This document shows positions 43,638-57,300 of a stretch of 64,000 bases of DNA, in pieces. Under the pieces are notes generated by a model. That model did no database searches. It had not been told where the DNA came from and saw only the letters and a program-made list of their open reading frames with translations. The translations under genes and the position numbers were made by a program. Numbering within the stretch: position 1 is the stretch's first letter; each line of letters starts with the position of its first letter. Origin of the DNA: Agarophyton chilense (taxonomy: Eukaryota; Rhodophyta; Florideophyceae; Gracilariales; Gracilariaceae); contig JARGXX010000112.1 of the NCBI GenBank assembly GCA_030374765.1, positions 23,321 through 87,320 of the forward strand, in the 5' to 3' direction.

Positions 43638-45025
43638 TTAACCCTTACGTACCCCAGGGCTCCCTCCGTCCCCTTTAGCGAACAGCATCATCATCATCTG
43701 CATGTATGATTCACGCGATTTCCGGTCTTCTTCACTTTGTAACCTAGCCTCTGTTCGTTCCCTCTCCCTTTCCATTCGCTCCTCCTCTCTGATTTCTGCA
43801 CGGATTTTCGCTGCTTCTGATCTTCTTGCTCGATCGTCTTCTCGTTCCTGTGCCCTTCTTTCCCTTTCCTCCGCCCTGAATTCCCTCTCCTGTAGCATTG
43901 ATGATTTGAAAAGCTCTACAATAGAGTCTTCACCACCGACAGAGCCGCGGCGGCCCTTTTTATGCACCAAAGGAAATGTGGGAGCAGGGGAAGGTGTGCT
44001 GCTTGTAGGGCACAACGACGGTTGATGCGTTGGAGGCTCATAATCTGCTTCGTACTCGCTGTCCGCAACCTCAGCCCGATCAGACAATAAATTATCCATT
44101 TCTCCAGCATCACCTTCCTCCATATCCACCCTAGCCGTCATATCCTGACGACTAGATTTAGGGAGAAGAACGGATCTAGGAATCCTCGGATCGCCCGTTG
44201 GTATCTCTTTGCGATACAGCAAGGCAAATTTCCTGCAAAGAGATTCTGTAGATCGTCTTTCATCAGGATACCTCGTCTTGTGTATCCTGGCGACCGCGTC
44301 CCACTCGTCAGCGCCGACAGCAAGGTGTTCTTGTAACACCTCTAAGAAACTTTCTAACTCTGTTTCTGTAAACGTAGATCCACGCCCACCCCCATTCCAG
44401 CCGTCTCATTAGCTTTCTTGCGTTTCCTTGCATGCCTCCTGTCGTTTCCGGCCGCCCCACGGCGGTTATTTTGTGTTCCGGCGGTCGGGCGGCGAACGGG
44501 GCCAGCGGCGCCCGCTTGAAGCCGCCCGTTCCCGGCAGCGTTGACAGGGAGCCGGTTGGTGCGCACTCCAGGAAGAGGCCGGGAATTGTCGGGCTGGGAG
44601 AGGGGTGTCGGTGCCGGCATTCCATGTGCGGTAGCGGAGGCGGAAGCGGAAAAGTTGGAATGAACTCTGCTGTTTGCAGCACACTCAGTGTCGCGCCCTA
44701 CTTCGTTGGTAAGTGGTGATTGTGACGGCGCGAAAGAGAGAGCTGGCGGATGGACATGATCTACTTCATCGGTTTCAACAAAAGCCATTTGAGTAGAGCC
44801 TTTGTTGGCCTTGGTCCTTGAACGAAGACGGCGGGGGGAACATGCACGAATTGTTGAGGGAAAGAGGCGCAGGCTGGGGCCGGAATGAGGGGTGTGGAAT
44901 TTGGAAGTTGCGGGGAGTACTGAGGATGGGAATGAGGGAACTTCGGAGTTTGCGAGTGGTCGCCGTTCGGGTGGTGTCCGGTTGATGTGAGCAGGTCGGC
45001 TCTGGATCGCAATGCGCCTACACAA
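43638..45025 (-). pseudogene. DUF6818/SANT-like protein, unit B copy
   Basis: Same C5 run and frame break (44389-44393) as in unit A. Confidence 0.7.
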
Positions 45026-45452
45026 ATCAACCTCCGACGGTGCTGTGTACCGTGCAAATCAGACAGATATGCACACAAAATCACGGGTAAATTGATTAAA
45101 AAGCAGCAATTTATGTAGGGCTAAATTAAGTCGTTGTGTTTTCAGGAGTCTCCCAGTATGAGCTTTGCTGAAAACTACTCCAACGCACGGGTCAGGTTTT
45201 GTCGAATTATTGGAAAGCTTGATTTTGTGCGTTCTTGTAGGGGGTAAATCGGTACACGGTACCGTGTCGAAAGCATACGAGGTTGCGAATAATGTACAAA
45301 GAAAAAGAAATTGGCCTCATATGTATGAGGCTAGTTGACCTCAAAGAGACCATCGGTCCAATAGACACTAGACGTTAAACGCTCTAAGCGATTATGCAGC
45401 TAGCCTGGTTGGTGGGGCGTAGCGCTCTGCGCACTCGTTCCTTACCAGCGGC

Positions 45453-45940
45453 GTGGTGCAGACACGCGGCGCGGCGACCATGCTCTCGCATGAGGTGGAC
45501 GCCACATTTTCCGACGCGCACACGCAGGTGGTCAAAGCGCTGTTTTTGAACAACGCGCCACGCGCCGAGGTTTGTCGCGCGCGAAAGACACATTATCCAT
45601 CTTTGTGCAAGGTAACAATGACACGGGCAGCTCACAGATGCAGATCGCCTTGCTTACGGATCTAATTTGCGATTGTGCGCAGCACGTCGTGAAGCACAAG
45701 TAGGAAAGGATGAGCCCCCGCCGACTCATTTTCATGGTCGTCAAGCGCCGTCGCTTCATGCAGAATTTGCTCTGCACCAATTCAGAGGCTTACATGCGCT
45801 TTGTCAACGAGCTCTCTTTGCGTCCCAACTTTGTTATCCCCAGCGACAGCCCGCAAAGAGCTAAGAAAAACGCTACGCCCAGGTTGCACTTACGTTCTGC
45901 AACACACACACACCTTCTTGAGAAAATCAATACCGCTTAA
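45453..45940 (+). pseudogene. uS15m-like relic, unit B copy
   Basis: Same frameshift and TAG (45701-45703) as in unit A. Confidence 0.6.
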
Positions 45941-48900
45941 CGCAATACACTACCCGACAAAACCGCAAGCAATGCCCGTGTTCCATCTTTCACTTTCCTC
46001 CACTTCTTTCACCCGCCGCCCCCTGTGTGACCGCAACACACCCCTCCGTGTGGAACATCTTCCTGTCGCCGCCAGTCCGCGAGCTGATTACCTGCTTTTC
46101 GCGCGAACTGATACATTCAACCATGCATTCGGCAATTCATTCGGCCATGAATTCAGAGCGATGCTTCTCATAGCTATTGTACCCGCGCTGGCTGGCAACT
46201 TCAATTCATCTTCAATCGCACTGCTGATGAGCCTGCTAGTCTCATGAGCACGTGCAACCGCATTTTTAACAAGCTACAGCATCTTTTTCATGAAACGAAT
46301 GCATAAACGCTTCTGAGACCATATGCCACAAGTCCACAACATCGACGCGTCGCCACAACACTCGGATTTTGCGCATCTCCACATTCATCCGGTTTCCGGT
46401 GTGTCGTAACAAGTCATGCACTCTGTCGCTGTAAAATCTTTCCATGCACGTTCCAATTGAGCTTGTCTGCCACATTCAAATCACACACTCCGTGGCTATT
46501 GCCATGAATGCACTTCGCATGCAAGCCACCCTATGTCACGTGGAAGCTTGCTTCTTTCGATTATCTCTCAGTGCCCTGTGAATACGCGTCGTCCTGCCAA
46601 ATTATGCGCAATGCCGCAGGGGAGCGAGCAGTTCACAATTTCACACACAATTTCTCTTATTCGCGCGTTGTCGGTCAGAAAAGCAATATCTCTGTGCATC
46701 TCATACCGCGCTTTTGCTGAAGATGAACGTGAGCTTTTGCGAGGCTTACAGACCCGCACACTTGGATTCGTACACAGATGCGGTATGCCAATTATCATGA
46801 AAACGAAAAAAGGTCCCCTCACGTGCTCTAAAAAGGTAATTGCGAATTCGAGGCGGCTCTTTGCCGGACAGGGGCTTCTAGGCGCGAGAGTTACAAGCGC
46901 CAGAGGACTCTGATTGTTCTATATTGCGTGCAAGCGGAGCATTGGGCGGAACGGAGATACCTTTAGCCGGCGCTGTAGCGCACGCCATTGAAAAAAGGTC
47001 GTTAGACATCCCACCACGGCGTCAACGACAAAGAAGACGAGGCGATGTATCAATTGGATTGATGTTGGAGCGGTGAAAAGGCGAAAGGCAGCTTCGCTGA
47101 AAAAAATATTCTGCTCAACATTTGTCAGAATCCAGCGCATGACAAGCGTGTTTTGCAATGGCTTTGATTGGATCCTGGAACAAGGCGGAGTCAACGTTTC
47201 CGATTTCGTTGCAAGATTACGCCTGTTTTCGCCAAAGCTGAATTCAACCACCGTTAGTTATTCCATCCCCGCGCCTTTGTTTTCCCTCAACCTCGAGACC
47301 GTCACAGTGTCAAATCTGCGCTGAGCTCACGAATCCTTTGACCATGCTCCCTCCTGCTAACCTACTACGCCGCAGATGGGAATATCCACTCTCTTCTCGA
47401 ATCTATACCGTAACGCTCAAGAGCCACGTCAAAGTTTGCCATGTATTATTTGTCGTGAATCCCCCCACCTCCGTCCCTGCCGGACTCAGCTCTGAGAGAC
47501 GATTCCAACTCTTAAGCAGCCCCGTTTTCGGCGAAACCCTATTCTACTACATCCCCAAAGCTTCCCCTAGACAACAGACTGGGAGCACTGCATCTGAAGC
47601 CTTGCTCACTGGAAGCATACTTTAACGTCAATCTTTCTGTGTTTGTTTGTATGAGTACGTGGACGGCCTTTGTGTTGCAATACAGATAGTAGATGATCAT
47701 CAAGATAGTGTAGGCCACATCATGCCGGCCTCGGTTCATGCTCGATATGTAAAAGGCAAGACATCAAAAATACCCTTTCTACAGGTAGGAACTGCTATTC
47801 CACCAGAGTCTCCATCTTCGTCGCTCTCTCCGCGTTGAAAACGTGTACCAAGGGCGGATATTAGCACTGGTCGCTTGTTGACGCAAACAAAAAAACTTCA
47901 ACTCTCTTCCAGCTCCCAAAAAGTCACTCACTCTCTCGGTAGGCCTCCAAAAACTATTGTTGAAGATACCAGCAAGAACGAGATCACCGATACTGTGATC
48001 AAAGTACGCGAGTATAAAAGAGCAGGTATTAACTAGTTCGTCATCGTGAATAGAGCTACCACCTTTGATGACGAAAAGAAACGGGATCCACGTGTGGAAG
48101 TATACAAAATGAATCGGGAGACAAGTAAATATGATCCCGAAAACGTATTCCGTTGAGAACAATATGTCCATTTTTGTCCTTTTGGCGATTACAGTCCCAA
48201 AGATCTGTTAAAACCGAATGCTTCCAAAGCGCTTGATGATCTTGCATCCCATCCCCGTTCTAAATACTCAGATCTGGCTTCGAAAGAGGCAGCTCTGTCT
48301 TCGAAAAACGCAGATATGGAACAGCTACATTTGGAATTGAAAAGTGGGACGTCCAAGCACCGAACGCTTAAGGAAAAAGATGAAGAAAGAATACCCTAAG
48401 GCGATCTTAAACAAATCCGGTGGAAGTTCGATTGCGAGCCTCACAAACAGTCCAAAGAAAAAGAAGGCCAAACGTTTACAACAGAGATAGTGAACAAAGT
48501 TTTGGACTCCACAATCATTAGGTGTGCTATGTTGTGACATTTTTTAGCCCATTTGTTTTTGTTTCATTAAGTCTGTTGCGTTGGTTATCCCAACGATACC
48601 AGGAGATCAAACCCGAGCAATATTTGTGACTGCAATGCGAGGGCAGGCCGGTTACGATCCTTCTCCCGAGGGTGTACGGAATCAAACTATAGCCCTGTGA
48701 AAGAAATTTGGAATGGCTCTTCTTTATCATTGAATTATGCATATGCTTCGGAGATCATTCTCCTACTTCTGCTTGCGTATCTATCTCTGATGTTACTGGC
48801 ATTTAAGTCATTATCATATATGCCCACAGGCGGTAACCACGAAATGAAAAAAAAGTCTTTAATAGCAAGAAGAAGCAACAATCCAAAAAAAAGCGAAAAC

Positions 48901-49563
48901 CAATAGGCAACCTAACATCCGCTTGTGAAGGAGCAACGATAACGGTTGAGTCTTGTGAGCCGCCGGGGCCTGAGGTATCTTACGGACGCCCGGTTGACTG
49001 GCCAACCTCAGCTGGGCTCATTTATATTTATATTTTATTTTAATTAGTGTAAATGATTAGCATTATAGTGCCAGGGAGCCTCGCCACTGTTATTTACTTG
49101 GCTCGAGTGACTCTTCTCCCTTACAGTAAGGTAGGCACCGTTAGGATACTAAATTACCCCCTTTGGTACATTAGTTCCACCAATTGGTCTTCAAGCCATC
49201 GTTTCCGTTGCTCCAACCTGTAGGACTACATCGTAAACGCCAGCCCATTGCACCAAGTACTCTGGGAGTGCCGCCGTCAAGTATTCGAGCCTTAGGACCC
49301 GCTCTACCCCGCTACCGCCGGTCGAGACCCGTACGCTGACCCACCCGTCATTGCGTTACATTTTGGTCTCCACACTTAGAATCCCTTTAGGATAATTGGA
49401 CGGACGACTGGTTTGAAGAATTATCCAACTTCTAACCTTCGATTTAACTCCCCAACGGACTAGAATTAAAGAAGCAACCGACAGTATGGATGCAGGAAAC
49501 GCACCCAACCGACCACACCATACGACTCCTAATTAAAAACCTGCTGCCACCGCAACGCCGACG

Positions 49564-51412
49564 ATGTCGCCTGAACCTCAGGTTGGTAATGTTAGCGACT
49601 GCTGGAGAACGAGAAGCCAGCCGCAAGGAGTACTGACTCCCATGGACGACCCTCAAAGGATTCGCCAAGAACCCACGGTAGCAGCGCATTTACGAGAATG
49701 CCTCACCAGGGCCACCTGTAGGCCAGGAACACCGCAAGGAGAACCCCGTAAGACCGAAGGAATTAGAGAGAACTTTTCCGCCGGGCTTGCTGACCTTCTC
49801 TCGCTCCGTCTCCATGAGCCCTGCTCAGCCCATGTGTCTTCCATTGTAGACATGCGACTCGCTACGGCGATCGCCGACCATACGGACTAACTAGTTATGC
49901 AGATCGTCCCCAAGGTCATGGAGTCTGAGCCATTCATAGACTCCCTCATTAAGGCCGTCTGAGGAGCAGTCACCAGCCAGACAGGCAATACGGTCCCTAG
50001 GCCCACTCCACAAGTCAACCATCCGGCTTCCATATGGAAACCCCCTACCGAAACCCCAGGAGTGGTGGTATGACCCGTTCCTTGCCGGGAACACCATCAG
50101 GAAAATCTAATCGAAGGACAATATAGGAGCAAAGGAGAGGCTCAGCGTCTAGAAGAGAGACAGATTGCCCTACCCAAAGGACAATATGAGGTACAGCGAC
50201 CTCAGGGCTCCGTCGGATCTCATAGAGAGATCGATCGTTTAGGTCCCTATTACGCTGGAAAGAAAAGAAGTAACTGCAGGAGAAAGAAGAACAGAAGTAG
50301 CAAAAGAAGAGACTATTCGGACACGAGTGATTCCTGATCGGCCTCGACCGAAACAACTGACTTGGGAGTGGATGAGGCTGCCGTTCGAGGCCTCAAACCA
50401 CTGACAACGACTAACGAATTTTTCCTTAAGGTTCCAGACTACCTCAATTACCGACTGGCCGAAAGGAATCCGAAATATTCTGGTTTGTTGGCTCGAAGAG
50501 TCGCCAAATTGGCCAAACGGATGCAACTAACCATTACGGACAAGTTCTCGGGTTCCGATTCCATTACTTTCTTTATGTTTCTTAGTTTGTTCCGTACAGC
50601 CTGTGATCAGAACGGTGTTCACGAGGGCGCTGCTCTGTACCTTTTCCAATTCTTCCTCACAGGACAGGCGCGTGACCGAGTGGTTTCGAATATATCTCTC
50701 CGAAGGACGGCTCAAACGCCATTTCATCACGGGACGATTCCCTGCCATTCAGACACATGTCCGCAATTACCACGCGTAAAACCCACAATACTCCTTCCCA
50801 AGGCTCGTTACCTACGCCGAAGGTTCTGGCGAAACGTACAGGACTTCCAAGCGGAATGCTGACATATCCAGAGAACACGCAACCCCATTGCGTAAACCCA
50901 ACCACGCCCATTTGGGTAGCTCCACGGAATTGTACATGGATTCGGCACTCCATTGTGCCGACTCGGGAGATGTCCTCGCGGTTAATTTCAGCGCTCTTCA
51001 GTCCGGGCCCCCATCATATACCTCCCAGGGAATTAAAGCGACCACTGGACCACCCACACCCAAGTATTCCCCCTTTCCGCCCCGCAAGGATGTTTATGTT
51101 CGCGCCCCAAGGGCCTGCTTCTTAAGTGTTTCAATGGCCCAACCTTGTGACTGCACGAGGTATCTGCCTGACGACGCACGAAAAAACATCCTAGACTTAA
51201 GGGAAGAGAATCAATGGGTGAGGATATCCAAAGGAATGCTTAACAAGGCACAGAAACGAGCCACAGGGACCCCTGGAAGCTCACGCTATGCCAGGTCTCC
51301 GGATACTCCGATCAAAAACCCACATGTTCACACCATTGTAGACCCTACGGACGACCCCGAAGAAGAATCTTATCCTCAGGAAGAAACGGAAACCCCATCG
51401 GAAAATTCTTAG
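49564..51412 (+). pseudogene. Gag-like relic, unit B copy
   Basis: Counterpart of 19551-21399 with the same ORF breaks. Confidence 0.5.
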
Positions 51413-51590
51413 AGGGTGGACGCGAGGTAATCCTCCCTATTCAAGCTTCTGCCTCAACCAGTTCGGCGGTCATGAGCCAAGGAGCTACACACCTCCTAAT
51501 ACAAACCACCCACGATGGACCCATGCCCCTTTTCGTCCCAATTCTCGTCAAGGGCTAAGCCTCAGATATATTAAGACTCTCATCAAAAAT

Positions 51591-51860
51591 ATGCCGCGAT
51601 TCGTTGTTGAGAAACAAAAGCGGTTTGATCGGCGAAGGGTAGAGGTGGCAACTGAGGAGAGGGATGAAGTAACTGATCAAGACCTGGAGGCGGCCTTGTC
51701 CAGGTCTGAGGTTTATGTTTTAAAGATGTTACAATTGGTGGTACAAATAAAGGAGGGGGTGCAACAACAAGTCATTAATAGCGCGAATACCGTGGAAGAA
51801 TTTCAGGCATATGCTGCAAATTCTCGCAAAAGGCGGGATGATCAAATCGAAAATAGATAG
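51591..51860 (+). CDS. Small coiled-coil ORF, unit B copy
   Basis: Identical to 21578-21847. Confidence 0.3.
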   Translation: MPRFVVEKQKRFDRRRVEVATEERDEVTDQDLEAALSRSEVYVLKMLQLVVQIKEGVQQQVINSANTVEEFQAYAANSRKRRDDQIENR

Positions 51861-52362
51861 CGTGCTTTCTTCAAACCTTAACAGACGAGCGAAGCATGCA
51901 GCGGCAGAGAGTGAAAATAGACTTCGATTAGTCGAATACAGGACAAAAAGGCTACTTATTACGACTGTAAACGATGGACGTCACATCGGAACTTGATGTC
52001 AGGTTTGGTGAAATTCATTGGCATGCGGGCAGGAATTTATGAATCGCATATGAATTCCATTGTTGGGAGTTCAGTTCCATCCATTTCAATTTATCAACCT
52101 CTGCAACCAACTCTGGTGCCTATCGAAGAATCGGATGAGTCGAGCCAAGGTGACGTGGAAGAATTGCAGCAAGTTAACGATGGAAACCATGTTGAAGATT
52201 ATAAGGGCAATGAGGAACATCTATCTTCGTAGAAGCGTGTTTATGCCTTGGCGGTCATCTTATTTTCTAAGACTCTTTTAAAAACAACAGGCGTTCTGAA
52301 GGGTTCATACTTTGAATCATTCGCTTAATTGGTATGATTTGAAGCCCATCAAGCCAAAGTTT

Positions 52363-53093
52363 TCAGTTAATTATCATTGGTGCTACATGTATGGAGGCTG
52401 TGAAAAGTTCATCGGCGCAAGAACAGCAATAAATAAAAGCCCGGTTTCCGTTCTTGATATAGTCGATTGACATTTTGTTCCAGAACCGTTTCCGGACATC
52501 ATTGTTCCATTCCTGGCGCAGTTTGAAGTAGAGTCCCGTTCCTTTCTTAAATGGCGCAATTGTCCAACTTGGCTCGCCTGCACCGACTAACGCGGCAGCA
52601 CAAATCATCTGTTCTCCGTTAGCGAAGTTCTTTTTTCTCCGAAGGTACACACCGGCCATTTGAAACATGGTCTTTTCATGAACGCAACCAGAGTAGGACA
52701 CTTCAACTCTACGTATTACCCCATAGATATCTATATATATTAGTAGGGCATAGCAATGAATTGCGTCCTTGCCGAAGTACTGGTCGTTTTGCACACCTTC
52801 GTCATTCGACTTACATATGGTTTGTCTTGTGCCGTCAACGAACAAAACAGCCTTTAGAAAACCTCTTATTAAGCCCTTCATCGTGGCTCTTTCTTTCGCT
52901 CCAGGCCATTGAATTGGCTCGAACAGTGACAAAGCCCGAAAGCATGCCAGCCCGTGTTATATATGTAATTCCATGAGGTTCCATTAAATAACCTATATCT
53001 ACTTGCCAAGTTTACAATAGAATCTAATTCTGATGGTCCACCATTCAAAATCTCCAAATAAAGAAATAATAGCTCCTTGAAAGTTTTTTTCAT
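52363..53093 (-). pseudogene. Third DDE transposase relic, unit B copy
   Basis: Counterpart of 22350-23080 with the same frameshift. Confidence 0.6.
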
Positions 53094-53726
53094 CCTTCTA
53101 CGTCTTTTCCAAGCCCATTCTGTCTGTTATAACATGTTGTAGTCCAGGGGACATTTTATCTGATCGGCAGCTAATTTGTGCAAAGCATCAAAGCCCGACT
53201 CACGCATATGAACGACTGACATGAACCATGTATTATCGGATCGCAGTATTTGTTATCTAGTTGTCAGGCGATTAGTTTGATAACTTCGCTTAAACCCTGC
53301 AATGGCCTCTCCATATCCGGGACGAACTTTTTCGCTGTCACCAATACGGAAGTGCGAAAAACTTCTACGGATTCGTCGTAGTTTGCTGCTAAGTTGGGTA
53401 GCTAAGCGTATTGTCGACGATTAATTTCAATACATAGCATTATGGAAGCGAGGATAGTCGTGGAGAACATCCGCAGCGATAAAAAGGTGTAGGGAGATGA
53501 AGTGCAGGAACTGTTGCAACAGCAAAGGTGGTTAAGCGTGTTATAGGGACATGTGAACGCTTTGTTGTTCTTCAATAAGACGTAAAATTTTCAAAAATGA
53601 TGTGTTTCATTGGAGTTTGTCAACAACGACACAGCTCTAGGCTCTGTTAATCACTGCCCAGATCTCTTCCAGAGAAGATCTGAGAGAAAACAATACTGAA
53701 AAACTCCATTGTACTACCTTCTCTCT

Positions 53727-54320
53727 CGCATGTTTTTGATTATCATAAAAGCGAGGTAGCAAACAGTGAAACATATGTTTGCTACCTCAACAAGCAACTT
53801 GTTCGGAACATAACTTTCGCTAAGACAAACTGGGCTCTTAGCTGTGAGTCGCACAATCTTTGCGGTCACACAGTTTTCAACGGAAAGCACTATCGAGTGA
53901 TCAACCTCCATTTTCATTCCCCAAGTGAGCATACTGTGCACGGCTAGCACTATCCATTGGAAGCTCATATGGTTCATAGTGCCTCTGACGGCTCTTTACT
54001 CGTTCTCGGCACTTTCTTCACCGAAGAACCGCAGACTACTCGCCACAGCGGATCTTCTTCAAAATTTCATTCAATCGTTACCCATGTTCACTCTCAGCAC
54101 CATGCTTTTTCAGTTCACATGTCGTCCTTCATCGGAAACGAAGGCTATTGTACTTGTCAAGGCTCTCTCACAACCCTTCCCTGTTCTAAGGACGTTACTT
54201 GGCTTGTTTCCAAAAGCAGCCAATTCATGTCAACGATGTGAGACTCTACAAAGAATTTGCTGCCAGTGCTGACATCGGAAATAGTCGTCCGGTGCACCCG
54301 TTGAATTATAGAGGAGTTAC
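53727..54320 (+). pseudogene. Alpha-carbonic anhydrase relic, unit B copy
   Basis: Counterpart of 23714-24307 with the same stop and frameshift, again interrupted by the copia element. Confidence 0.75.
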
Positions 54321-57300
54321 TTGGAAGAGAGGGAACTTAGATCGGTTGGAGCTATCGGCAGGAACTGTTGAGATCGAGCGGTGCAGGTAGAACAAATAAG
54401 AAGCTTTAATAGAATATGAGGTATCGAGAAGTCCCGCTGTCGTCTTCTTGAGGATTGCGAACTGGAGAGCAGTATAAGTAGACAAAGAAAGCAAAGAGAG
54501 ATAGTGGAGCTGTTCAGCAGGAGTGACGTTGCATACTTAGTGTTGGATAGTTGTCACGTGAGTATTTGAACTTGGTCATGTAAAGAAGAGTTGTCACGTG
54601 AATATTTGTACTTGGTCATGTAAATGTTGCACAAGGGTTTTGTATTTGAATGCCGAAGATGTTCATTCAAAATGGCAGGTCAATGCAATTTTCATATTAA
54701 CTCCTCTTGGAGTTAATCTTACCCGAGGGATTGACAAGAGCTTCGGAATAGCGCTCTTGGGAAGTCAATTGGTATAGTCCCTGAATGCAGTGCAAGCTGC
54801 AGTGTTTGTGATAGGGGTGAATCGGTTTTTGTAGCTGGATCTGCTAGGTTCTGTTGTCCAGGAACCCATAGTATTTTGTTAACTGAGTGTGTCTCGAACT
54901 CAAAGCGTATGCAGTTGACATCAGCACGAATAGAACGGTCGATCGAATTGCGTTGTGTAGACAGCGATGTGTATAGATCCTTGGAGTCGACAGCAATCAG
55001 TAGGTCAACATGTGTGTTAAGCAATAGGCTGAGTCCTTGGGATAAAACCTTCCCTTCATCAATAGCTTCAGACGCGGCAAGTATCTCTGCAGAACCGATT
55101 GATTTCACGGGGCGCTTAGACTTGTGTGAGGTCCAGGATAACGTGTGAAAGATTGCATTTTTCTTGAGGTCACCGAGTAGAACACCAGCAACAAAGCCGA
55201 GTTGTCCGTAGTCGTTGGGGCGACCAGCATCAGAAAAGACGAGTACAGAAAGTGAGTACTCATTGTAACGGGGTGGCTTTGGAAACGAGATAGAGGTTCC
55301 AAGTTTCTTGAGCGTGCGAACCGAGTTGATTTGGCAGACGAGATCAGATACTTTGAGAGACGGTAGACGTTGTTGAAGGTAGCTGGCGTAGAATGCACAG
55401 AAGGGGGATGCAGAAATCCCGAGCCATCCAATTGAACTGTTGAGCGAGGTATAGGCAGAGTGCTCTATACTGTTAAGCGGTTCATCATATTGTTTCCGAC
55501 GAAGACGCGATATCGGAAACGATTCAAGGGCGGACAGCTTGTCTGAAGCGTTGATTTCAATTGAATAATCTTCCATTTGAACTATGTTGAGGCCGTAGAA
55601 GCGTAGAAGCTGAGGACCATGAGCGACAGTTCCAAGTTTGAACTTCTTGTTGAACAATTGAATAAATTGGTCGACGGCGGATGTTTCGCCAGTTGCGAGG
55701 ACGTCGTCAACTATCTTGATGGCAACTAGAACTAGTTTGCCGTTGTTCATCTTATAAAATAACTGCGGTACATAGGCGAGTTGGGATAGTCCTATGTCCA
55801 GCATGAGCTTATCGGATTGCACTTGCCATTTAGCATTGGCGTTGACGAGTCCATAGGCAGCAGTGAGCAGAAGCCAGTAATGGGAGCGTTTCGAACATTC
55901 GCGGGGAGGGACAACATAAACATCCCTCTTAGCATCCCCAGTTTGCAGGAAGGCGCTCTTGACATCGAGCTTGCTTAAACGCCATCCAAATAAAGAGGCG
56001 ATTGAGAGAAGAATGCGAATGCCGGTTGGTGGACACTGACAGCAGTCCGTCTTGAGGTCATTCTTCTGGCTGTCTTCATTTCCATGCGGAGCAATGCGGG
56101 CCTTGAGTTTAAGCGTGCGATCATCGTTGATCTTGATCTTGTAGATAACATGACTTGATATAATGTTGGCATTTGTTGGAACTTCTGAGATTGGGACGGC
56201 CTTCACGGTTTTGCAGAATGCTGATTCTTCCATGGAGTAAGCATTAACTAACGGAAATTGTTGAAATCCTTGAGCTTGGTGCCTTAGAAAGGGCTTGTTG
56301 CCAAAATGATCAAGTAGAGCTTGAAGAGCTTGAGGTTCAGAGCTGGCTAACTCTGACGGTCCAATATCGGCGGTGTTACCTGATAGTGCATCTTTGGTGA
56401 AGCGCCAGGTTTCCTTTGAGATATCGAGCTCCTCGGATTCACCATCATTATATTGAATGTGATGTAATCCATTTTTATCAGTTGCAGAGACTACACCGGG
56501 GTAAAACTGATCATCGAGCGGCCAGAATACTTCAATTGCGTCACCGATGGACGGTAGGGCAGTAGACAATTCATCAGCAGTGAACTCGTGGTCTTGTGCA
56601 TTGTTCGACTCGTTGGTATCTGCATGGTTGGATTCGTTGTGGGAGCTGGCATTGGAACTATCCAGCATATCGGAGATGCTATCATCAAGCAAATCGATGG
56701 TTTCTTGAACTTGGGTAGCGAATGGGTCGTCAATAATTGCTGGACGAACGTCTTCAATAGCAGCAGACATTGTTCTGCCATTGGAACCAGTAACTGAAAC
56801 GGTGCGAGCTGAGTTATCTATGGATATAACTGCGCGCGGAAATAACCATTTTCCACGTTTCTCATGATTGCGCTTAAGATAGACTTGAACTAGATCGCCG
56901 GTGTTGATCTTCGGTTCAGTAAGGGCCTTGGAACGAAGTATCAGAGTAAGCTTACGTTTAGCTGCAAGCGTCTCTTGCGCATGTAGCAACTCTTCAGATA
57001 CAGGTGAGGGTAGGTACTTGCCATCGATAGGCTTTGTAAATCCTTTTGCCATCTCAAACGCAGAAAGAGTATCGGACCCATAGAGGTCGTTGGATATACG
57101 TATCGCTTGATACGCCAGTGTCTTGGGGGAGATGGATTCAATATGAGATGAGTTCAGTCGTAGATATATACTTCTAATGATGCCATGCTTGGATTCGATT
57201 GGATTCTTGCTGTGCCGACGAGGGGGAACGGGTCGAAAATCGATGTCATGAGCTTTTAAATAGTCAAGAAACTCAGTCTTCTTGAAAGCGTTGTCTCCGT

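Larger units (their letters stand above)
42297..45154. mobile_element. TIR DNA transposon, unit B copy
   Basis: Counterpart of 12284-15141. The TIRs and AGT flanks are the same. Confidence 0.8.
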